From Halichondria panicea (Eukaryota > Porifera > Demospongiae > Suberitida > Halichondriidae), in assembly GCF_963675165.1 (NCBI RefSeq), contig NC_087383.1, positions 6,549,639 to 6,602,138 on the forward strand: a stretch of 52,500 nt of DNA, given 5' to 3'. Under the pieces are notes generated by a model that ran no database searches, had not been told where the DNA came from, and saw only the letters and a list, made by a program, of their open reading frames with translations. The position numbers and the translations under genes are program-made. Position 1 is the first letter of the stretch, and the number at the start of each line of letters is the position of its first letter. This document shows positions 1-11,008 of the stretch, in pieces.

Positions 1-6
1 GTTAGT

Positions 7-672
7 TGCATCTTTCTTTGCACGAGGCGAATGCTGAACAAGATAAAAATAATTGAATATCTAACCGTGTAGACTACACTCTAAAAAAGGGTCTGTAAAC
101 TTACTTAGCTACTACTAAACTATACTCTCCACACTCTGAGGCATCTAAGTAGGTATCTAAGTATAGTACATTAGCTAAGAAGGCTTATAAAGGCTTCAAT
201 AGCTACAAGTACGATCGTTTTACGCACAAAAAGCTTACCTCTGAATTAATCCTTCGCTGTGGCATTGGCGGTAGACTGTTCCATTGGAAACCAGGAGATC
301 CTGGCAGAGTAACTGCTGTAGACTAGTTTGCTAGGAAGTTACCTAAAGAAAACGGTTATAGTTTCAAAGTTATGCATCTTTCTTTGCACGAGGCGAATGC
401 TGAACAAAAAGATAAAATGAATATCTAACCGTGTAGAGTACACTCTAAAAAAGGGTCTGTAAACTTATTTAGCTACTACTACTAAAGTATACTCTCCACA
501 CTCTGGGGCATCTAAGTAGGTATCTAAGCATAGTATATCAGCTAAGAAGGCTTATAAACGCTGCACAAGCTACAAGTACGATCGTTATACGCACAAAATC
601 TTACCTCTAAAAGGATCCTTCGCTGCGGCCTTGGCTGGTTGACAATTCTGTTGTAGTCCGGAGATCCTGATC
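7..672. repeat. Two-unit diverged direct repeat, period about 366 bp
   Basis: The stretch starting GCATCTTTCTTTGCACGAGG at about 7 recurs at about 373, and the match continues for some 300 bp with small indels (shared blocks include CTAACCGTGTAGA and GCTACAAGTACGATCGTT). The two units lie head to tail with a short non-matching spacer. I see no coding frame in either unit. It could be an old tandem duplication or a pair of element ends; no target duplication is visible. Confidence 0.75.
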
Positions 673-938
673 CGCGGTTGGCGGTACTACGTATGAAATC
701 ATAACCGCGGCTATACGGTTAAAGCCTCCATACACACAACAAGTTATTATAGTTTTAAGAGTGACAGACTTTTAATGCTAAAATTAATTTTCAAAATCCT
801 GTATGACACCCTGGATAGATATACTGTGAGACTTTTTATAAAAATTCATGACTTGAAAAAAGTTGTTCTAGGAAGCAGTGTACTGATGATTGTGTGTCAC
901 CATAGCAACAGATAGGGTTATATAGTGACAGGGCTCAC

Positions 939-1059
939 CAAGGAGACAGGTTTGACAGACGTTCTTGAGTTGGGCACATGATTGGCAGACCTCTGTTCTC
1001 TTGTAGTGCATCTTAGCACCAGGACACCATCGGAACACAGTGTAGGGCCGGGCACAGAT
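939..1059 (-). pseudogene. RBM22: Isolated exon of splicing factor RBM22 (gene fragment)
   Basis: Read on the minus strand from 1059, a 121-bp frame encodes [20 protein letters not shown] and then a segment rich in Cys-x2-Cys pairs (CQSC, CQTC). This matches the N-terminal zinc-binding region of RBM22/Slt11, a U6-contacting pre-mRNA splicing factor of the activated spliceosome. The exon is bounded by an acceptor (CCCCTCAG, 1067-1060) and a donor (GTGAGC from 938), ending in phase 1. The known N-terminus and the downstream RNA-recognition exons are not found in the flanks, so I treat it as an orphan exon. The exon itself has no stop. If the other exons lie beyond very long introns or outside the window, it could instead belong to a live gene. 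Confidence 0.8.
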
Positions 1060-1165
1060 CTGAGGGGACACTCTGGGTAACAATGACATCATTACAATGA
1101 CACTTCATTATAATATTTCGGGCACTTCTAAAAAATGTTTAGCTGAGAGGGGGAAGCGTTTAATT

Positions 1166-1196
1166 CAGGGGGTCAGGGGTCAGGGGTCAGGGGTCG
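1166..1196. repeat. Short tandem repeat, GGGTCAG unit
   Basis: About four head-to-tail copies of a 7-bp G-rich unit (GGGGTCA) lie about 110 bp upstream of the RBM22 exon on its strand. The G-runs could form a quadruplex; that is inference. Confidence 0.85.
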
Positions 1197-1416
1197 TTCC
1201 CCAGAACAATTATATGATTATCTGAGGTGTTTTTCCATGATAAATTTAAGCCACGTATACGATGACTACGTAACGATAATACACAAGGGATCTAGTACAC
1301 TTATTTTAATTCTTGTACATCATGACATCATTAATCGGGGGAATCCCCTCCCCTCTCTATGAAACCCTGCCCAATAGTTGCACCTAACAAAGTCAGTTCT
1401 CATCAGAGTACATCTA

Positions 1417-1640
<224 letters not shown>

Positions 1641-1643
1641 CTT

Positions 1644-1742
1644 GTGTGTGTGTGTGTGTGTGTGTACGAGGGTCGGGTGTGTGTGTATGTGTGTAGGAGG
1701 GCCGGGTGTGTGTGTGTGTGTGTGTGTGTACGGCTGGGTGTG
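1644..1742. repeat. GT microsatellite, interrupted
   Basis: Three (GT)n blocks are separated by near-identical spacers (ACGAGGGTCGG, AGGAGGGCCGG, ACGGCTGG), giving a minisatellite of about 45-bp units. It abuts the acceptor side of the RPS6 fragment. Confidence 0.85.
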
Positions 1743-1811
1743 CTGTGTACGATCTTACAGAACTGGAATATCTACAAATAACATGCCCAAAGGTAGGGAG
1801 ATTAGATCCTA

Positions 1812-2034
1812 CCTACCGTATAAGCTCTATTTAAGGCGCCACACAAAAATATTTACGCTGGTATAGGTGGTTGTATTCAGAGGTGGAAAATTACTTTTGA
1901 GGCTGGATGGTGTGTCTTTAGAGGGCGGCATTCTAATTGGAGATAAAAAAACAGCTTTTCCAACCTCTAATACGGCTACCTTTACCAGCATAAATATTTT
2001 TATGTGTGGCGCCTTAAATAGAGCTGATACTGGT
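1812..2034. mobile_element. Small inverted-repeat element (MITE-like)
   Basis: Left arm 1814-1863 (core GCTCTATTTAAGGCGCCACA) and right arm 1983-2032 are reverse complements over about 45 bp with few mismatches, around a loop of about 120 bp. No ORF. No target duplication is clear, so the superfamily is not assigned. Confidence 0.7.
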
Positions 2035-2082
2035 AGGGTTTGACAAGTGCATTCAGTATGTACTACTGAGACAATTGTTTAC

Positions 2083-2270
2083 CTCTCCACTGTTGTATGA
2101 AGTCCACACAACGACCTTTAAACCTCTTAGTATTTGCGACAACCACATTGCCCGAGCCTTCGTCCTCCAGCCAGTTGTCATCACTTCGAAGGCGTTTCTT
2201 CATTTTTAGCTTGTTTAGTCTGGGTATTTGAAATGCTGAGCTGGGTTCTGCTCCATAGTGTGTTCCTCAG
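2083..2270 (-). CDS. Candidate coding exon, unrecognised protein
   Basis: A minus-strand frame beginning near 2270 reads THYGAEPSSAFQIPRLNKLK, then MKKRLRSDDNWLEDEGSGNV, then VVANTKRFKGRCVDFIQQWR, and ends in phase 1 at a donor (GTAAAC from 2082). The composition (basic stretch, then acidic, then KRFKG) looks like real protein. A stop lies just upstream in frame, so it is an internal exon or starts at the Met at 2203. I recognise no family. It lies upstream of the RPS6 and RBM22 fragments on the same strand, but nothing shows that they form one gene. Confidence 0.35.
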
Positions 2271-3159
2271 TACGGCTAGACCAACACCACCTCACTCTTG
2301 CCCCGCTATACTCTACCCTCACTGGGTCTTCACCAGTTTCTTCCCCAGTCGAACCGCAATGGTTCCAGCACATGCTCCTACGTGGAGTTTTATTTTCTCA
2401 TGAATATAATTATTAATGAGCTATTCGCAATTGCTTGCGCAAAAGTAGCATTTTTTTATAACTCTCTTCCCTTTGCAGTTTGTTTCCTGCTTCCCGCACC
2501 AATCTATTATATGCACATGGCAGGAACTAAATATAGCCACAAAGCCGCCATGTGGCTTTGCTTAGAAACTTCAACACTAACAAATTTATACAAATTTACA
2601 TGCCACAGCAAACTGAACTGACAAATTGTTGCAAAAATATGAGATGAATTTGAACATGTTCAGTGCTATCTTATAGGATTGATGAACATCTATACGTAAT
2701 TGTTTAACTTTTTCGTGTCGATCCATTGAGAGTCGAGAAATGCATCGTTGAAAATGCTGTATAAAAAACCACAAAATAGTACTAGTTGGAGAGATGTGAG
2801 CACACAATAAGCCCTTATTTTTGTGTATTACATCCAACAGATGTCCTCCTCAATACATTCCAAGCATCGTCCAAATCAGTCGTACTTGTATTCTGTGTGG
2901 TACGAAAAATATGCTAATATTACAGGTCAAAAATTTTTTTAATCAGGAATTGCCTGAACAGACCACTGTATATGCTTACCCCACTGTAGAGAAGCTCAGC
3001 TAACCTACCCAGCTTATTTAGTATACCTAGCAAGTGGAATAAACCTGTAATGTTACTCATAAATTATTCCTGAACATCCAACATTAACGAGCAACAGGTT
3101 AATTAATCTCACCGTTATTTGCCACATAATAGCGAGTTTTTAAGCATTTCTAAATGTTA

Positions 3160-3291
3160 TAGCAGCAGTGGGATACAGCCATTATTACTGTGGCTGTGGA
3201 CCAGGGTGTACTTCTGGTCCATTTGCAGAGAGATTGCTGAAACGAAAGAGCCGGAAATTGAATTGGACTCAGACAGCGAAGACCAGTGACA
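3160..3291 (+). CDS. Possible C-terminal exon with acidic tail
   Basis: After a plausible acceptor (ATGTTATAG at about 3162) a plus-strand frame runs to a TGA near 3291 and ends in KEPEIELDSDSEDQ, a typical acidic C-terminus. A second frame is open for about the same length, so choice of frame is uncertain. No start or partner exon was found and no family is recognised. Confidence 0.2.
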
Positions 3292-4645
3292 GTGACAAGG
3301 AGAATATAGAGACAAAAGTCATCACTGGCCTGGAGTAAAAGACGAATTGATAGATATGCAAACATGACTGAACATTTAACCATACATAATGTTTTAACTA
3401 TGCTCTTTGTATTGTTTACACACTATTTATGATATATTCACATGTAGTGCCATCTACAAAACTCAACTGACAAATTGTTGCAAAGAGAATACACTTACAA
3501 AACTCTGCATACACTTAGCTTAATAACATTGGAACAGACTAGAAGTTGTGTCCCACCCGTAACAGACTAGCAACTCCATGTAAAAGCCCAAAATCATGTT
3601 ACATTACTCAACAAAACTTGCTTCAACTTGAAGTATACGCCTAATTACTACAAAACCAACTTCTGTACTTACCTTCTGAGCTTTGAACAGCTTCTAACAG
3701 TGGTCTGGGTCTATGCTACACAGCTCTAACTACAGGCAGCTACTCACATAATGGCACCAGCTATTTGCTTCCGGACACGCCCACTTCCTTGAAAATAAAC
3801 TTCTCGCATTTATTCCAGTTGCTGTTCGACTGTCCCGTGTTCCATCAATGTCCCTGATGGCAAGACTCCTCGCGACACACTTAGCCTCGAGACCACGCCA
3901 ATTTTTCAATCGGCAATCATAGTCCAATCATAGATAGTGTAGAAAGAGGGATTGGAAACGGATCCAGGCTGCGCAGGAAGTTAATTCACTGCACCGGAAG
4001 CTAATAATAGTTTCTTCACATCACCTTGGGATATATGGGATGGCAGCACAGATTACAGAGCAGACAGACAGCATATGAGACTTGAGAAGAGCTAGAGCTA
4101 AAGAGCAGTGATGAGGTATAAGTCCAAAATACCAGTCTACATTAATTTGTATAGCTTGCTTGTCCAATTTAATATTGTCCCTTTTAATTAATATTAATTA
4201 ATACAGAGAAACACTCTACTGAGATCGAGAGAAGCCACTAAGCCTCTGTTTGTGAAGACGAAGGATTCAAGATATTTAGCAGTGCCAGCATCATGTAATT
4301 GCACTGACTTTAGCAACAAAGTTGTAGCTATGAATGTATGATTTACGAGGGAAATACAATTTAATAGCTTGATCACTTTAGCGTATTGTGTATTCACACT
4401 CTTTAGTATTATAGTTCATTCGATTCATAATTATAATTATGGTTGTTTGATCACACGTAAAAAAATAATTATGCATCAAATAGAAATGTATAGTTAAACG
4501 CTTTGAGAGGGTTCTAGCCGATTCGCTCAGATCACTCAGAAAGGCACTTGCGCCAGGGAGGATGAACAGGTCCCCTACCATGTCAATGAATGATTTGACT
4601 GCAAAGGGACGAGGGGAGTTTTAGGTTTACAATACACATTGTATA
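3292..4645. other. No gene recognised
   Basis: AT-rich sequence with scattered short ORFs lacking splice context. Near 2608 and 3460 a short phrase (ACTGACAAATTGTTGCAAA) is repeated, suggesting repeat debris. I see no RNA gene. Confidence 0.5.
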
Positions 4646-4835
4646 TTGAATTGAATTGAATTGAAATAATTTTATCCATGCATGTATACGTACATACATG
4701 GAAAGGGTTACACAAAAGGTAGTCCTCTTCTAGGTGCTTCCCATAACATATACACACACACAACGAACAAAACAAACGGAAATAATTAAGAGAAGTTTTA
4801 AGTACTGTAAGTAAAAGAACCTATTGACAAATGAC

Positions 4836-5735
4836 TTAATAAATTTTGTTTAAAGCTAGGTCCTTGTGATTGTACAACTGAAAATGGTAACTTATTCCAT
4901 ACATGGGTGGCATTAACAAAGTAGGAGTATCTGAAGGCATTGATACTTGATTGAGGAATAAAAAGATTGTGAGCCGGTTGGATCTGAGGTTACCCTTGTT
5001 CTGTTTGAAGTAGTCTTTAAAATTAATACAGTCCAAACCATTGATTATTTTAAATGTCTGATAACAGTCCAAGTACGTCCTTCTGTTTACGAGTGATAGC
5101 CATCCAAGTTTGAGGCATGTTGTGTTATATGATTCTGTCCAGCTTTTAGTCGAGCTATCCCAGCGAACACCACCCACCCACCTTGCAGCTCTTTTCTGTA
5201 CCTTTTCTAAATCTTGGATGTATTTCTTTTGGTGGGGATTCCAGACTGGTGAGCAGTACTCCAAGTGAGGTCTTACCAAAGCAATGTATGCCAATTCTTT
5301 TGAGGTGTTGCTGGTGCCATGCATGGTTCTACGTAGAAGATTTAACACTTTCATGGCTTTGGAGGACCCTTGAAGGATGTGGTTACTCCATAATAGTTTC
5401 TTGTGAATGATCACACCCAGGTATTTATACGTCTCCACCCAATCAAGTTGGTTGCTGTTGATGGAATATGCTTTCAATGGTGTCATATTTATCCTTTTGT
5501 TGGAGATAATCATTGCTTTGCATTTAGTAATGTTCAGTGCCAAATGCCACTTCTGAGTCCACTCAAATAGCTGGTTCAAGTCTCTTTGTAATGATATCTG
5601 ATCTTGTTGTGAGGAAACATTCCTAAAAATTGTACAGTCATCTGCATATAGTCTAGCTTGAGAGGAGAAGGTATTTCCAATGTCGTTGACGTAGATGATG
5701 AACAATAGGGGGCCAAGTATAGAGCCCTGTGGCAC
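4836..5735 (-). pseudogene. Reverse transcriptase portion of the LINE (longest open part)
   Basis: A 299-codon open stretch carries the catalytic core: PQGSILGPLLF near the start, YADD about 30 residues in, and the post-RT segment WNPHQKKYIQDLEKVQKRAA. It ends in a natural stop about 170 bp before the TTCAA tail. It lacks the N-terminal half of the RT in the same frame; FSKAFD lies in another frame upstream at about 5,900. Confidence 0.88.
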
Positions 5736-6209
5736 CCCTGAAGGAACATTGTCCCAATCAGATGTGACCCGGCCGTCACATAGGACCCGCTGCTTGCGAT
5801 TAAGCAGGAAACCTCTAATCCATTCAAGTAGGTCACCCCTTATACCAATGTGGTCCAGTTTGAGTAGTAGACGTCCATGTGGTATACAGTGTCGAATGCT
5901 TTTGAGAAATCTAGGTATACGACATGTGTGCTGCCCTTATTATCGAGTGTTTTTGCCCATTGATGAACAGTTTCCAGCAGTTGCGTCTGACACGAGTGGC
6001 CACTACGAAATCCATGCTGAAATGGGCTTAGTTTTTTATTTGTTGTTAAAAATCCAGTCACATGGTTGAATATAATACGTTCAAGAAGTTTAACTGTGAT
6101 GCACGTTAGACTGACTGGTCTATATAGTTTGATACAGAGTGCTTGTTTTCCTTTTTGAATATAGGAGTGATATTAGCTGATGTCCAATCTTGTGGTAGCT
6201 TTCCCTGTG

Positions 6210-6638
6210 CTATAGAGATAGTGAGAATAATTTGGACAGGGGGCTAGCAATCCACTGAGCTCCTTCCTTCAGAAGCCTGCCAGGAAGTTCATCAGGTCCA
6301 CTAGCCTTCAATGTATCTATTTTGCTCAACAGCTTGTAAACTTCATCTTCAAGTATGACAATGTCTGATGTCTTCATTTCACTGGTTGTTTTGTCCAGGT
6401 CTTGCTTGATATTCTTCAGGGAGCTTGTATCCTCTTTTACCAATTTTGACACAAAGAATCTACAAAATGTCTCTGCCTTCTGAAAGGGATTGGTGAGGGT
6501 AGCACCTCCATGATGGATTTCAGGAATCTGATAACTGTGTCCTCTGATGTTTTTCATCCATCGCCAGAAGGGTCTTTGATCAGTGCTTAGGTTGGATGTT
6601 ATGACCTGCAAATGATCAAGGTGGTCTCTTCTGGTCAT
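6210..6638 (-). pseudogene. LINE ORF2 fragment between endonuclease and RT
   Basis: An open fragment starting MTRRDHLDHLQVITSN contains FWRWMKNIRG and the LLSKIDTLKASGPDELPGRL block that normally precedes the RT fingers. It is separated from the RT core by frameshifts. Upstream, MYNFKRADFKAFRELL and KKKRIAYKLAKRTQKS occur in shifted frames. Confidence 0.8.
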
Positions 6639-7240
6639 GTTGCGGACTTTATCAGAGATAGCCCTATATTTACTAAAGTGATGTGATTTTTGAGTGCGTT
6701 TGGCCAGCTTATAGGCTATTCTCTTTTTCTTTATGACTTGTGTAGAAGTGTTTCATCCGAGAGCCAAGACGTCCTCTTTTTCGGTTTCAGGGTGACTTTG
6801 GGAATACACTGATCTGCCGCCAATAGAAGAACATCCTTAAAGTGTATCCAACAGTCCTCAATTGATTCTGTGCATGAGGAAGCAGCAGTTCCATGGTATT
6901 TTGCTTAGGAGCTCCCGAAAAGCTTTAAAATCAGCTCTTTTGAAGTTGTACATCAGCCTCCTGTGTCTAGTGATCTTTTTCTTGGTAAGGTTGATGGAGA
7001 ACTGTACTGATTCATGATCTGATCCAGGTATTCCATCTACAACTTCATTTTCTTGGATAATGTCCTCCGTATATTTGTAAGGAGCAGGTCTAAATATATA
7101 CGTACCTGACTGTAAACTTCAGTCCTTGTGGCATCACTACAGCGTCTTAAGCTCCTTACGGCTATAGAAACAGATTTTTCCCCCTATCCCAGTCGTCCAG
7201 GTATTCATTATCCAACCCTATAGTATAATTATATCACCCA

Positions 7241-7852
7241 TGGGTAAGTAAACAAGACAGTAGTAACATAATAACGTATGACCAGTATATACATGTACGT
7301 ACGTTAATTTGTAAATATACATGTAGACTAAACATCACAGCTACTGCCAAAATAAGGCTTTGTTCAGTCAAATAAGGGTGCCCAATATACAGTACTCACT
7401 ACAATATAAAAGCATAGAAATACCCAAGACAAATTATAAGCCAAAGAGAGGTACGGAAAAGTGAACATAAATTCCGGTAAATTTTGCCATTTTATCACAT
7501 GTTGTGAACTTTCCTTAGTACTTAGCAGTCAACACCATTCCATTCCTCACCTAATTCTCTATTCAACAAAGTCAAAATGGTAAATATTGCTTGTATAACA
7601 ACGAAGATATAGGTACAGAAAGTCATTCCCAGTTGATATAATATAATATTATAATATTATAATATAGGCCTGGAAATCCAGTAACATAAAGAAATGATGG
7701 CGTTATGACGTTTGAATGTTATAACATGACATACATGACCTTATTGGAGTTATAGCATGACCGGTACGTGACCTTATAACGTGGCGTACGTAGTGTAGCC
7801 AAGGGAGACTTTGAACCTTGACCTTGCCTTCCTTATCACCTTGCCTTTTCAT
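7241..7852. other. Intergenic, AT-rich, no gene seen
   Basis: Contains an ATAT/ATTATA run at about 7638-7665 and a set of near repeats of the phrase GACCTTAT/ATAACATGAC at 7715-7780. The last part forms the presumed promoter region of the integrase-like gene. Confidence 0.5.
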
Positions 7853-7869
7853 ATGCGCATGCGCATAAG
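7850..7869. promoter_or_regulatory. NRF-1-like palindrome TGCGCATGCGCA upstream of 7914
   Basis: CATATGCGCATGCGCATAAG holds a perfect 12-bp TGCGCATGCGCA palindrome about 47 bp upstream of the ATG at 7914. It equals the NRF-1 consensus found in many metazoan core promoters. The same palindrome recurs in mobile elements in this window, so its role here is inference. Confidence 0.4.
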
Positions 7870-8699
7870 CAACCTTGCATGCCTTAGCTTGCTAGCTATA
7901 ATTATAGCTAGAGATGGCTGAGCAGGATGAATTGTTTGGAGCATGGAGTCAATACTCTATTGATGTCAGCAGATTCCTAGAGAACACAGAACATCATCGT
8001 GGAATAGCGAATCGAGAATTTTGTGACTATGTTTTGCCAAGACTAGAAGTTTGTCTGAGTACTTGCATGCAACTATCTGGTCAAATGCTGCAAGGGGGTT
8101 CTGAAGTTGGAGAAGAAGATGAGCTAGTAATTAATGAGTTTCAATCGAATTTGGCTCATCTACTAGAGTGCCTGAGAAGTGTACACAGACAGTGGGTGCA
8201 ATATGAAGAGATGTTAGAAACCAGCAAATTCCAGTATCAAGCTGCTAGAAGAATCTTTGGAAGAGGAAGATCTAAGTTTGAAATTGAAAAGGAGCAACTA
8301 GTGTACCTATCATCACTAAATTTTAGCTGGACTGAAATTGCGGCCCTGCTTGGTGTGTCTTGTATGACCATTATTATATAGGTAAGTTTTTGACTGATAA
8401 ACATAAGTAATCTTGTGTATACAGAAGACGAGTTGAGTTTGAATTGCTGGATGACTCTGCAACAACTTTATCAGATCATGAGCTCAACAGGATTGTGAAG
8501 GAATTCCATTCAGAATCCCCGACGTTAGGAGTCATTATGGTATGTGGAAGGCTGAGAAGAATGGGATATAGTGTGTCAAGGGATAGAGTCCGATGTTCTC
8601 TAAGGTCATCTGACCCATTAAGTGCAGCTTCAAGATTGATAGGTGGTCTTAGTCGACGACAGCCTTACTCAGTTGCTGGCCCAAACCTCTGGCATATTG

Positions 8700-11008
8700 G
8701 TGGGTATAATTATTATTTGTACAAGTTTTTGTAAATGCATATTGATAACTGGAACCATACATGTAGATATAATTATAGGAAAGAGGGATTGATCTTGTCC
8801 CCTGCAATAACTTTAAGGCTTTACAGGCCTTCTTTAAGTTCCCAAAAGCTTGATTTCCGTGCCCCACGTATCGTGTGGAAATAATAAAAAAATATTCTTG
8901 ATTGTTGGAAAATAGCTAAAGGTATCCATGTAAAGCAACCCTCCAAATATGCGAAACCCTCCATAATATGCAATTTTAATTGTAACCTCTAAAAGTACGT
9001 GTTATTTAGTCAACAGGGTGTCATTTACAGGACTTTGAAGTAGAGAGTGGAAATAAGGGGGGGTCTAAAAGTCACCATTATTTCAACACCCTGTTTAATA
9101 ATTAATAACATCGCCGGCCATGCAGAGACATGACTGGTGTTCATTCGAAGGTCTATAGGGTGAATTCTATTGGGTTTTGAGATTGCCTATGCATATACTC
9201 AGTCATACAACTATAGTACCTGAATGCAGATGTTTAGGGGGGGAGGGGGAGGAAGTCCATTCATGGATCTTATTTTCATAGTTTCTGCTTGCACTGCAGG
9301 TAAAGGTAGTCAAGGTCGCTGGGTAAAATATTCGTGGTCCGGCTATATACTGTAGCAACTGCTGTGTTGACAATATTTTTGTATGTCACGTTCTAAATAG
9401 AGGTCAAACTATAGCCTCTAGAGAAATAATGATCAAATATGCAACACCAAGACTTCAACATAATTTTTCAACCTCCAAAATTAGGCTTTAAAAGTGTCAC
9501 CTTAGATCGAATAAATATATACGGTATCATCCTTTTGATATTCGTCAAAATATTAATTATGCTTGATCAGAGGCCGCTCTTGTATAAAGCCCACACTCAA
9601 ATAGTAGCCTCTAAAATTAATCCCCATCTTCAGTGCGATAAAAGCTGCTCTCAAATAGTAGCCTCAATAAACTTTAACCGTAATCACCTCTGAGTCATAT
9701 TGATACTGCAGTGGTATCTACAGTAGCAGCTTGTTAGTGCAGACTCTCACATGGCAGACTTTGAGTTTGTGCAGGTGAAAAGAACTTACCTGCTAAACCA
9801 CTTCCTGTTTGCCTTCAGAAAGGAACTGGTATGCTACTTATCAAAGAGTTGTCCCAGCGTAGAACTAACCACAAATTACATTATGCGTGGATGGATGCCA
9901 AACATTTGGTCACGACAAGCAGCCATAGATGTGTTTGTAATTGAGTCTGCATGGTAACATTAATAAATAAGCGCGAGTATTAATTTGTGACTTGTGCATT
10001 CTTATCAAAGAAGAGTTATTCCGTGCGTGAGATTCTTTACGGAGTAGCCCTTTCTAAAGGCAAAAAAGGAAGCGGTCTCATTTTACTGGAGCGTTAGTAG
10101 ACGTAATGAACACCTTTCTGGTCTCTCGAATTCTAATTGCTAGCAAAATATCGTATATAGCTGCAGCCTCTGATCAAGTAGTACGAGTAACAAGCAATGG
10201 CAAGGCTTCTAATTGGCCCTTGCCTGTGTTTGTTATGAGTGTTCTTAATCCCTTATACGAGTAACCTAATCGTTTATGATGCCGTTCTTAGCAATTTTAA
10301 TAATATTTTTAGCCGCAGCTGTTGTTTGAACCCTGTACAAATACTGATCCGTATGTGATACGCTTTTAATTACCCCGGGCGGCCCCGTAAACCCAAACCA
10401 GTTAGACCATTATTATGCCTCGGTGCGCATGCATGCGCAAGCGAGGTATACGTTTGTGTGTCTATGTGTGTGTAGACTGCAATCAAGTGCAAGTAAGAGT
10501 TTCTATAGGCTTCTATAGTCATGTTTACTTGGATTTTAATTCGTGGATTTGCAAAATAATGCTTCGTTCTCGAGTTACGCCTAGTTTTGCTTACTTGGAA
10601 TGCCATTGCAGTCTTTTCAGAAGCCGGGCACGTAGCCAAACTTATTTACCGAGTGTTGCTACTCTACTTAGTAGTTAGCTCTGCACTAGAATGCTAGCTA
10701 TTGGTAGCTGCATTACAAGAGTGAGAAGAGAGCTGCAAGGCTCTGCTGATGCAGCCATTAATTTTAGACTTGAACTTTTGGCATCGATTGTTTTATTGTT
10801 TAACAATAATCATGGTCAATCATTACCCACTCATGCATGCAGCAAAATCAAAAATGTTCATCATGTGTATAAAAGCTATTAGTAGCTTTATGTTATGTAG
10901 CTTTGGCATCTCCATCGAGGCATCAGCACCTGCGGTGCTTTCATTATAGTATTGACTAATTTCATCACATTAAAATTAATTATGGTTGAATTATCTTAAT
11001 TGTTTCAG
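8700..11008 (+). other. Second intron of the integrase-like pseudogene, filled with repeats
   Basis: Begins GTGGGT and ends TTTCAG. It contains repeat debris (phrases such as CTCAAATAGTAGCCTC repeated at 9598 and 9652) and one copy of the 0.5-kb R1 element at 10415. A block near 9200 (CAGTCATACAACTATAG) recurs near 18950. No exon of the host gene is seen inside it. Confidence 0.6.
10415..10950 (+). mobile_element. R1 dispersed element, copy A
   Basis: R1 is a non-autonomous family of about 0.5 kb. It starts ATGCCTCGGTGCGCATGCGC, a foldable CCTCG...CGAGG end, followed by a GT-rich stretch. It closes with a partner ATGCCTCGGTG in reverse (here CATCGAGGCAT, one mismatch) and an AGCACC-TGC-GGTGCT hairpin. 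Five copies occur here (10415, 20231, 29966, 37381 and 50336, the last inverted). No protein is encoded. The superfamily is not assigned because no target duplication is clear. Confidence 0.8.

Larger units (their letters stand above)
4646..7240 (-). mobile_element. CR1/L2-like LINE, 5'-truncated and frameshifted
   Basis: Reading down from about 7240 the remains appear in the usual order. First come endonuclease C-terminal pieces, including GSDHESVQFSINL with the SDH signature (about 7040-6990). Next is a linker with GPDELPGRLLKEG (about 6270). Then come reverse transcriptase blocks with LDFSKAFD, MPQGSILGPLLFIIYVNDI and the catalytic YADD motif, with downstream thumb motifs (YKYLGV, ALVRPHLEY). 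The element ends in an AT-rich 3' region and four TTCAA units (minus strand, 4665-4646), the short-repeat tail typical of CR1/L2 elements. Frameshifts and stops divide the frame at about 5,840, 6,060, 6,210 and 6,650, and the endonuclease start is missing, so it is dead. Clade placement is by motif only. Confidence 0.9.

Noticed and set aside
7-672. Considered LTR pair or snRNA genes for the direct repeat
   Set aside because: No TG/CA ends, primer site or target duplication, and no match to U-snRNA signatures that I could see.
5183-6069. ORFs on the plus strand over the LINE
   Set aside because: They are antisense shadows of reverse transcriptase coding sequence.
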